From NCBI RefSeq assembly GCF_013408245.1, contig NZ_JACBYS010000001.1:1-64000 (forward strand): a DNA stretch of 64,000 nt, read 5' to 3'. Origin of the DNA: Duganella sp. 1224 (GTDB lineage Bacteria > Pseudomonadota > Gammaproteobacteria > Burkholderiales > Burkholderiaceae_D). Shown one piece after another: positions 58,459 to 64,000 of this stretch (the stretch's first letter is position 1; each line of letters opens with the position of its first letter). Made by a program: the position numbers and the translations under genes. The notes under the pieces were generated by a model. The model was not told the DNA's origin and did no database searches. It saw only the letters and a list, made by a program, of their open reading frames with translations.

Positions 58459-59703
58459 ATGAACGACAAGAAGCACTACGGTTTCACCACCACCATCCTG
58501 CACGGCGACCGCCAGAAGGGCATCGAGCACGGCTCGCTGCACAAGCCGATCCATACCTCGGTTGCCTTCGGCTACGCCGACGCGCGCCAGCTGGCCTCGG
58601 TGTTCCAGGGCAAGGAGCCCGGCTTCCGCTACGGCCGCCAGGGCAATCCCACCATCTCCGCGCTGGAAGAAAAAGTCACCAAGATGGAGCAGGGCGTCGG
58701 CACCATCTGCTTCGCCACCGGCATGGGCGCGATCGGCGCCGTGGTGCAGGCGCTGCTGCGCGCCGGCGACCACGTGGTGTCGTCGTCCTTCCTGTTCGGT
58801 AACACCAACAGCCTGTGGCAGACCGCCATGAGCCAGGGCATCGGCGTGTCCTTCGTCGACGCCACCGACGTCGCCAACGTCGAGGCGGCGATCACCGACA
58901 ACACCCGCGTGGTGTTCGTCGAAACCATCGCCAACCCGCGCACCCAGGTCGCGGACCTCAAGCGCATTGGCGAGCTGTGCAAGGCGCGCGGCATCCTGTA
59001 CGTGGTGGACAACACCATGACCACGCCCTACCTGTTCCAGCCGAAGACGGTGCATGCCGGCCTGGTGGTCAACGCGCTGACCAAGTCGATTGGCGGCCAC
59101 GGCAACGCGCTTGGCGGCAGCCTGACCGACACCGGCGCCTACGACTGGACCCGCTTCGCCAACATCTACGAGAACTACAAGAAGGCCGCGCCGCTGCAAT
59201 GGGGCCTGGCGCAGATCCGCGCCAAGGGCTTGCGCGACTTCGGTGCCTCGCTGGCGCCGGACGCCGCCCACCACATCGCGGTCGGCGCCGAAACGCTGGC
59301 GCTGCGCATGCAGCGCACCACCGCCAACGCGCTGGCGCTGGCCGGGTTGCTGGAAAAGGATGAGCGGGTGGCCGCGGTCTATTATCCGGGCCTGACGTCG
59401 CATCCGCAGCACGCCATCAGCGCGGAACTGTTCCGCGCCCACGGCTCGCTGCTGAGCTTTGAATTGAAGGACGGTCTGGACTGCTTCGACTTCCTCAACC
59501 GCCTGAAGCTGGCGGTGCCGGCGTCCAACCTGGGCGACAACCGCACGCTGATCATCCCGGTGGCCCACACCATCTTTTACGAGATGGGCCCGGAACGCCG
59601 CGCCTCGATGGGCATCGCCGAATCGCTGATCCGCGTCTCGGTCGGCATCGAAGACACCGACGATCTGCTGGACGATTTCTGCACCGCCCTGGAGGGTTGC
59701 TGA
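58459..59703 (+). CDS. Cys/Met-metabolism PLP enzyme (cystathionine gamma-synthase family)
   Basis: 414 residues of fold type I. The PLP lysine is in VVNALTKSIGGHGNALGG; ICFATGMGAIGAVVQ and VVDNTMTTPYLFQP are family motifs. The gene next to purF in many relatives is metZ (O-succinylhomoserine sulfhydrylase), but the N-terminus here, HYGFTTTILHGDRQKGIEHG, differs from typical MetZ, so the reaction could be cystathionine gamma-synthase, sulfhydrylase or methionine gamma-lyase. The substrate cannot be settled from sequence. Confidence 0.88.
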   Translation: MNDKKHYGFTTTILHGDRQKGIEHGSLHKPIHTSVAFGYADARQLASVFQGKEPGFRYGRQGNPTISALEEKVTKMEQGVGTICFATGMGAIGAVVQALLRAGDHVVSSSFLFGNTNSLWQTAMSQGIGVSFVDATDVANVEAAITDNTRVVFVETIANPRTQVADLKRIGELCKARGILYVVDNTMTTPYLFQPKTVHAGLVVNALTKSIGGHGNALGGSLTDTGAYDWTRFANIYENYKKAAPLQWGLAQIRAKGLRDFGASLAPDAAHHIAVGAETLALRMQRTTANALALAGLLEKDERVAAVYYPGLTSHPQHAISAELFRAHGSLLSFELKDGLDCFDFLNRLKLAVPASNLGDNRTLIIPVAHTIFYEMGPERRASMGIAESLIRVSVGIEDTDDLLDDFCTALEGC

Positions 59704-59782
59704 CCAAAACTGATGCGATCGTGATCGACTTGTTGTACACTCGATTTTGCCTATTTAATAATTCGCAAGGGGAGAGCTGAAC

Positions 59783-60580
59783 ATGAAGGCAAGTCAATTG
59801 CTGGGCCTGAGTTTTGTATTGTTGTGTGGCGGCGCTGTCGCGGATGAACTGACCGATGCCGACCAGTTTGTGGCTGCCAAGGACTATGCGCGCGCGCTGC
59901 CGATCTATACCAAGCTGGCCGCGAGCGGCAACGCCGTCGCGCAGTTTCACCTGGGGGAGTTGTACTGGTACGGCGAGGGCACGCCGGTCGATACCGCCAA
60001 AGCCGATGAGTTGTTTCGCAAGGCCGCCGACGCCGGCGTGACCGAGGCCAGGCAGGCCTTGCAGCTGACGCCGCAGCGCGCCGCCAACCAGGCCAAGATC
60101 GATTACTACACCCGCGCCTACGATGGTGCCGACATCCGCCTGAGCAAGTTCAACTGCGTCAAGCCGGTGATTCCCGATGTGTCGACCACCTCCGAAGATA
60201 TCAAGAAGACCGCTGCCAGTATCGACGCCTGGCAAAATTGCTACAAGGGCTTCGTCAACAACCTGACCACCTTGCTGCCGGTAGGCAAAGCAATTCCCGC
60301 CGACCTGCAGAATCTGATGACGGATGAGGAAATTGCCGCCGCTGTCGGGCGCATGGACAAGGCCTACGCCACCGCGGCAGCCGACGCCAAGGTCGAAGCG
60401 GATGCCTTCATGAAGGCACAGGATGCGTGGCAGGAAAAAACCAATAGCCACGTCATCAGCGCCAACGCCAAGACCGCGTCGGATCTGGAGCAGCGCCGTC
60501 TGGAAATCGAGCGCTTTAACGCGCAGAACCGGGACAACGGCGTGGGCCGCACGGCGCCGCTGCTCAGCAACGGCCGCTAA
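59783..60580 (+). CDS. Secreted Sel1-repeat protein
   Basis: 265 residues with a signal peptide ending GGAVA. About 40-100 holds one and a half Sel1-like repeats (YTKLAASGNAVAQFHLGELY, KADELFRKAADAGVTEA). The remainder is helical, with a charged C-terminus (LEQRRLEIERFNAQNRDNG). Sel1 domains mediate protein contacts; the role here is unknown. GGGGAGAG precedes the ATG. Confidence 0.82.
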   Translation: MKASQLLGLSFVLLCGGAVADELTDADQFVAAKDYARALPIYTKLAASGNAVAQFHLGELYWYGEGTPVDTAKADELFRKAADAGVTEARQALQLTPQRAANQAKIDYYTRAYDGADIRLSKFNCVKPVIPDVSTTSEDIKKTAASIDAWQNCYKGFVNNLTTLLPVGKAIPADLQNLMTDEEIAAAVGRMDKAYATAAADAKVEADAFMKAQDAWQEKTNSHVISANAKTASDLEQRRLEIERFNAQNRDNGVGRTAPLLSNGR

Positions 60581-60586
60581 AAAATA

Positions 60587-60612
60587 AAGCCCGCGAGCGC
60601 GGGCTTGTTTAC
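60587..60612. terminator. Bidirectional terminator between the Sel1 gene and lexA
   Basis: AAGCCCGCG and CGCGGGCTT form a nine-pair stem with a tight loop. A's precede it and T's follow (GTTTACTTT), so it can end both the Sel1 gene (plus) and lexA (minus). Confidence 0.88.
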
Positions 60613-60613
60613 T

Positions 60614-61252
60614 TTAGTGCCAGGTGCGCATCAGGCCGACTGCCAGGCCTTCCAGCGCGAATTCGTCCGCTTCCGGGTCGACGGTGATGACCTTGAAGTC
60701 CGGGTTTTCCGGCAGCAGTTCGATGGTGCCGCCGGTCTTGCGGTAGCGCTTGACGGTGACGTCGTTGCCGATGCGGGCGACGACGATCTGGCCGTTCTTG
60801 GCGCTGTCCACTTTCTTCACGGCCAGCAGGTCGCCGTCCATGATGCCGGCGTCGCGCATCGATTCGCCGCGCACCTTCAGCAGGTAGTCCGGCTTGGCGG
60901 CAAACATGGCCGGGTCGACGCTGTAGCTGGTTTCCAGATTTTCCTGCGCCAGGATGGGCGAGCCGGCGGCCACGCGGCCGATCAGCGGCAGCGACATCAT
61001 CAGCGCGGCCGGCACCTTGGGCGCCGCCGGTTCGGCGTGCACGCCCAGCAGGCGGATGCCGCGCGAGGTGCCGGCGGCGATTTCGATCGCGCCCTTGCGG
61101 GCCAGCGCCTGCAGGTGTTCCTCGGCGGCGTTGGCGGACTTGAAGCCCAGTTCATTGGCGATCTCGGCGCGGGTCGGCGGGAAACCGGTGTTTTCAATCG
61201 CGTCCTTGATCAGATTCAGGATTTGTTCCTGGCGTGCGGTGAGCTTGAGCAT
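60614..61252 (-). CDS. lexA: SOS repressor LexA
   Basis: 212 residues. An N-terminal winged HTH ([20 protein letters not shown]) is followed by the self-cleaving protease domain. The cleavage site is A96-G97 in RVAAGSP, the nucleophile S131 (GESMRDAG) and the general base K168. RecA filaments trigger cleavage and release the SOS genes. Two consensus LexA boxes precede it, so it represses itself. Confidence 0.97.
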   Translation of the reverse strand: MLKLTARQEQILNLIKDAIENTGFPPTRAEIANELGFKSANAAEEHLQALARKGAIEIAAGTSRGIRLLGVHAEPAAPKVPAALMMSLPLIGRVAAGSPILAQENLETSYSVDPAMFAAKPDYLLKVRGESMRDAGIMDGDLLAVKKVDSAKNGQIVVARIGNDVTVKRYRKTGGTIELLPENPDFKVITVDPEADEFALEGLAVGLMRTWH

Positions 61253-61265
61253 TGTGGTCGGTAGC

Positions 61266-61281
61266 CTGTGGATATAGACAG
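61266..61281. promoter_or_regulatory. LexA box, gene-proximal
   Basis: CTGTGGATATAGACAG matches the CTGT-N8-ACAG consensus. It lies 14-29 bases before the lexA ATG. Confidence 0.85.
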
Positions 61282-61282
61282 T

Positions 61283-61298
61283 CTGTATTTTTGTACAG
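61283..61298. promoter_or_regulatory. LexA box, distal
   Basis: CTGTATTTTTGTACAG matches the CTGT-N8-ACAG consensus with an AT-rich centre. It is one base from the proximal box, so two dimers would bind side by side. Confidence 0.93.
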
Positions 61299-61393
61299 TA
61301 TGACCGCTAATGCAAGGGAAATTCTTGCTTTCAGCGAAATAAAATGAAAAAAGTTGCTGCAGCCCGCCCTGCAGCCTGGCACCCTGCGGCCGG

Positions 61394-61474
61394 GCGACGA
61401 AGCGCAGGCCGAAGTCGCGCCGCGCGCCGGGCGCCAGCGTGAAGCCGCCGGTGACCCAGCTGGCGTGGTCTTCG
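61394..61474 (-). pseudogene. Duplicated 3' end of a secreted-protein gene
   Basis: 81 bases resemble 61583-61663, the last 27 or so codons of the neighbouring secreted protein, at about 74 of 81 positions. Read on the minus strand it encodes EDHASWVTGGFTL then APGARRDFGLRFVAR, against PAGARRNIGLRFVAR in the intact gene. The frame continues past the duplicated stop for about 20 codons. There is no start, so it is a fragment, perhaps of a diverged paralogue. R1 copy B separates the two copies. Confidence 0.75.
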
Positions 61475-61507
61475 CGCGAATCGGGGGCCGAATCGGGGTC
61501 AGCGAAT

Positions 61508-61571
61508 CGGGGTCAGTGCCGACATTCGGACATTTCAGTCGCGAAATGTCCGAATGTCGGCACTGACCCCG
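61508..61571. repeat. R1 palindromic repeat, copy B
   Basis: Arms 61508-61536 and 61543-61571 are perfect 29-base inverted complements around a six-base loop. The arm shares GGGGTCAGTGCCGACATTCG with copy A. To the left lie extra partial units of CGAATCGGGGTCAG in direct orientation. Confidence 0.92.
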
Positions 61572-61575
61572 GTGT

Positions 61576-62304
61576 TTAGCGCGCGACGAAGCGCAGGCCG
61601 ATGTTGCGCCGTGCGCCCGCTGGCAGCGTGAAGCCGCCGGTGACCCAGCTGGCGTGGTCTTCGTTGGCGGCGCGCTGCTCGGTCGGCGGCTGCCAACTGT
61701 TCAGCGGCGTCTTGCCGTCCGGCTGGACGCGCAGCGTAGGCCGCTGGCCGTGCGGCCGGGCCACCTCGACCAGGCCTTGGTCGCCGGGGCGCGGCCGCAC
61801 CGTGCTGTCCGGCGCGAACACCATCGGCATGCCGGCCTCGGCCACCTCGACCGGCTGCGTGCCGTGGTTGACCAGCGTGTAGCGCAGCACCAGGATGCCC
61901 TTGTCGTTGAGCCAGCGCCGCTCGACCGTCAGCGGCACGTCGCCCAGCGACGGCGTGAGGTCGGCGGCGGCCAGCACCCGCACCGCCGGCAGCACCCGCA
62001 CCGGCCGGCGCGCGGCAAACGAGGAATAGGTCTGCCACTCGCCGCCGGGCAGGCGCAGCTTCAGCGTCAGGTCGCCGAGGTGGCGGTAGCCGTCGAACTG
62101 GCGCTCTTCCTCGCGCGGGCCGAGCGTGAAGTCGAAGCTGGGATCAAGCACCGGCGTCAGCCGCGCCAGCGTCTGGGTGTCGGTGCGCAGCGCGAACAGC
62201 CACTGCGGCGTGCTGTAGGCCTTGGTCTTGATGGCCGGGTAGTCGGCGGCCAGCGCCGGCACGGCCGCCAGCAGCGCCAGCGGCAGGGTGAAATATGGCT
62301 TCAT
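61576..62304 (-). CDS. Secreted hypothetical protein, possibly truncated DUF5695-like
   Basis: 242 residues with a signal peptide ending ALAA. FDFTLGPREEERQFDGYRHL, LGDLTLKLRL and LRYTLVNHGTQPVEV suggest the N-terminal beta-sandwich of a larger carbohydrate-related protein; a DUF5695-type family is my best guess but unsure. The stop codon abuts R1 copy B, and a diverged copy of the last 27 codons lies beyond it. This suggests the gene was shortened by recombination at the repeat. ATG 62304 starts the signal peptide. Confidence 0.55.
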   Translation of the reverse strand: MKPYFTLPLALLAAVPALAADYPAIKTKAYSTPQWLFALRTDTQTLARLTPVLDPSFDFTLGPREEERQFDGYRHLGDLTLKLRLPGGEWQTYSSFAARRPVRVLPAVRVLAAADLTPSLGDVPLTVERRWLNDKGILVLRYTLVNHGTQPVEVAEAGMPMVFAPDSTVRPRPGDQGLVEVARPHGQRPTLRVQPDGKTPLNSWQPPTEQRAANEDHASWVTGGFTLPAGARRNIGLRFVAR

Positions 62305-62405
62305 GGGCAATCCTGTTATAACGGCAAGGAAGCCGCACTGTAACACCGGCCACGTCAAGCTGGCGTTTCGCTTGAAAAGCTGCTATAGTCGCGGGCTTAC
62401 CTCTT

Positions 62406-62433
62406 CCCACACCTGTCTTGACGCCAGGGTGGG
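62406..62433 (+). promoter_or_regulatory. Leader hairpin before rpsF
   Basis: CCCAC, a bulged A, CCTG pairs with CAGG-GTGGG around a nine-base loop, 31 bases before the rpsF ATG. S6 operons of many bacteria are repressed by S6:S18 binding to such a leader. Whether this hairpin has the right contacts is not shown. A TATAGT at 62384-62389 upstream could be the -10 box. Confidence 0.4.
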
Positions 62434-62463
62434 CTATTTTCACAAGTCCTTAAGGGAGTTTAC

Positions 62464-62844
62464 ATGCGTCACTACGAAATCGTATTTATCGTCCACCCGG
62501 ACCAGAGCGAGCAAGTGCCCGCCATGATCGAACGTTACAAAACCACCGTAACGACCCGCGGCGGCGCCGTCCACCGCGTGGAAGACTGGGGCCGTCGCCA
62601 AATGGCTTACTCGATCCAGAAACTGGCCAAGGCACACTACATCTGCCTGAACATCGAATGCGACAACGAGACCCTGGTCGAGCTGGAAACCGCATTCAAA
62701 TTCAATGATGCCGTGCTGCGTCACCTGACCGTCAAGATGAAGAAAGCGGAAACCGCGCCTTCGCCGATGATGAAGTCGGTACAACGCGAAGATGCAGCGA
62801 AATCGCATCGCGCCGAAGCCCCAGCCGCTCCAGCCGCTGCTTAA
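62464..62844 (+). CDS. rpsF: 30S ribosomal protein S6
   Basis: 126 residues. [20 protein letters not shown] and [20 protein letters not shown] are S6 signatures. It binds S18 on the 30S platform. The C-terminal tail (about 100-126) is Ala/Pro-rich. It heads the rpsF-priB-rpsR-rplI operon. AGGGAG precedes the ATG. Confidence 0.97.
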   Translation: MRHYEIVFIVHPDQSEQVPAMIERYKTTVTTRGGAVHRVEDWGRRQMAYSIQKLAKAHYICLNIECDNETLVELETAFKFNDAVLRHLTVKMKKAETAPSPMMKSVQREDAAKSHRAEAPAAPAAA

Positions 62845-62865
62845 TTGTTCTGAGAAGGAACCGCG

Positions 62866-63171
62866 CTGAACCAGCTCCAGTTCATCGCCCTCATCGCCGA
62901 GCGGGAAGCGATCCGCTATACCCCAGCCGGCATGCCGATCGTCAACGCTGTACTCCAGCACCGGTCGCAGCAGATGGAGGCGGGCATCGCCCGGTTGACC
63001 GAGTTTGAAGTGTCCGCGATTGCCGCGGGCGAGATTTCAGGCCGGTTCAGTCAGGCGCCGCTGGGTGGCCTGTACCAGTTCGCCGGTTTCCTCAGCAAGA
63101 AAAGCCGCAATAGCAAAAGCCTGGTGTTTCACATCATTGATTTTAGTGCTGTCGCAGACAGCTCAATTTAG
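62866..63171 (+). CDS. priB: Primosomal replication protein N (PriB), CTG start
   Basis: 101 residues of a single-strand-binding OB fold. The family N-terminus NQLQFIALIAEREAIRYTPA starts directly after the CTG at 62866, which follows AAGGAA by five bases. An in-frame TGA lies five codons upstream and there is no ATG, GTG or TTG before the ATG at 62932, which would remove the first beta strand. CTG initiation is therefore likely. PriB helps reload the replisome with PriA and DnaT. Confidence 0.88.
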   Translation: MNQLQFIALIAEREAIRYTPAGMPIVNAVLQHRSQQMEAGIARLTEFEVSAIAAGEISGRFSQAPLGGLYQFAGFLSKKSRNSKSLVFHIIDFSAVADSSI

Positions 63172-63186
63172 ATACAGGAGCCTCAC

Positions 63187-63477
63187 ATGGCATTCGGTAA
63201 AAAGTTCGACAAAAACAAGCTCAAGCTGAAAGAAAAGCGCAAGCAACAAAACCCACTGTTCAAGCGCAAGAAGTTCTGCCGCTTCACCGCCGCTGGCGTT
63301 GAGCAGGTAGACTACAAAGACGTAGACACCCTGAAGGACTTCATCCAGGAAAACGGCAAAATCATGCCAGCACGTCTGACCGGCACCAAAGCCCACTACC
63401 AGCGTCAAGTTGACACCGCGATCAAGCGCGCGCGTTACCTGGCCCTGCTGCCGTACACCGATCTGCACAACGCCTAA
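63187..63477 (+). CDS. rpsR: 30S ribosomal protein S18
   Basis: 96 residues. [37 protein letters not shown] and [20 protein letters not shown] are S18 signatures. The N-terminal Lys-rich stretch is longer than in E. coli. AGGAG precedes the ATG. Confidence 0.97.
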   Translation: MAFGKKFDKNKLKLKEKRKQQNPLFKRKKFCRFTAAGVEQVDYKDVDTLKDFIQENGKIMPARLTGTKAHYQRQVDTAIKRARYLALLPYTDLHNA

Positions 63478-63504
63478 TCGCGGCAGAGTAACTGGAGAAG
63501 AACT

Positions 63505-63957
63505 ATGCAAATCATTCTGTTGGAAAAAGTTGTCAACCTGGGCAACCTGGGTGAAGTCGTTAAAGTCAAGGACGGCTACGCACGTAACTTCCTGATCCCG
63601 CAAAAGATGGCCCGTCGCGCCACCACCTCGGCGATCGCGGAATTCGAAGCCAAGCGCGCTGAACTGGAAAAAGCCGCTGCCGCCAAGCTGGCCGCCGCCC
63701 AAGCCCAGGGCGAAAAGCTGAACGGCATGACCGTGACCGTGTCGCAGAAAGCCGGCGTGGACGGCCGTCTGTTCGGTTCGGTCACCAACTTCGACATCGC
63801 TGAAGCGCTGACCAAGGCCGGCTTCGCAGTGGAAAAAGCCGCTGTGCGTCTGCCAACCGGTCCGCTGAAGACCGTGGGCGAGTTCCCAGTCACCGTCTCG
63901 CTGCACACCGACGTGCTGGCGGAAGTGACCGTTGCCGTGGTAGGCGAAGCCGCCTAA
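63505..63957 (+). CDS. rplI: 50S ribosomal protein L9
   Basis: 150 residues. [20 protein letters not shown] and [12 protein letters not shown] form the N-terminal rRNA-binding domain; a long helix and C-terminal domain follow. AGAAG lies before the ATG. The last 43 bases of the window follow it and hold no start. Confidence 0.97.
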   Translation: MQIILLEKVVNLGNLGEVVKVKDGYARNFLIPQKMARRATTSAIAEFEAKRAELEKAAAAKLAAAQAQGEKLNGMTVTVSQKAGVDGRLFGSVTNFDIAEALTKAGFAVEKAAVRLPTGPLKTVGEFPVTVSLHTDVLAEVTVAVVGEAA

Positions 63958-64000
63958 GACTGGACCGGGCGGCAACGCCTGTCTGGTTTGCAACACCCTT

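Overview
The window looks like chromosome from a GC-rich betaproteobacterium of the Oxalobacteraceae (Duganella/Massilia/Janthinobacterium type). The basis is the gene order leuC-entericidin-leuD-leuB-asd-fimV-truA-trpF-trpB-trpA-accD-folC-SPOR-cvpA-purF, typical of Burkholderiales, the strong third-position GC bias that opens long antisense reading frames, and the protein families present. Genus is inference. No rRNA, tRNA, CRISPR array, prophage or transposase was recognised.

Layout. 0-8 kb: tail of an isochorismatase-like hydrolase, an MFS transporter, a membrane diguanylate cyclase, a chemoreceptor, dps, a solute-binding protein that runs into dps, and a LysR regulator. 7.6-13.4 kb: a three-gene RND efflux operon (minus strand), then the remnant of an alpha/beta hydrolase. 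14-18.5 kb: a metal-response island in which czcE, a DUF305 gene and a YVTN beta-propeller gene diverge from a CusRS-type two-component system across one operator. 18.5-21.5 kb: an ECF42 sigma factor with its DGPF/YCII-domain neighbours and a VOC protein. 21.5-28.2 kb: msrC, then a complete four-gene ligase-associated DNA repair operon (exonuclease, ATP-dependent ligase, Lhr-type helicase, PdeM nuclease).

28.3-35.8 kb is iron and stress related. A perfect Fur palindrome precedes PepSY, DUF2271, DUF4198, apbE and flavoprotein-reductase genes. The DUF2271 protein carries an ApbE flavinylation motif, so the cluster reads as a transmembrane flavin electron-transfer system. hemP heads a second probable iron operon. 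35.9-38.4 kb holds an FNR-like regulator without Fe-S cysteines, an orphan NarL-type response regulator and a universal stress protein with a perfect FNR box upstream. 38.4-41.2 kb is an unusual cheZ-cheA pair.

41.4-60.6 kb is the conserved biosynthetic backbone (leucine, aspartate semialdehyde, FimV, TruA, tryptophan, acetyl-CoA carboxylase, folate, purine, sulfur amino acids). lexA follows with two SOS boxes, then a secreted protein whose 3' end is partly duplicated, and the window closes with rpsF-priB-rpsR-rplI, where priB appears to start at CTG.

Three families of intergenic palindromic repeats (called R1, R2 and R3 here) punctuate gene ends across the window: R1 twice, R2 six times, R3 three times. 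They are the main structure not explained by genes. The most interesting systems are the Fur/ApbE/DUF2271 electron-transfer cluster, the ligase-helicase repair operon, the ECF42-DGPF unit and the cheZ-cheA pair.
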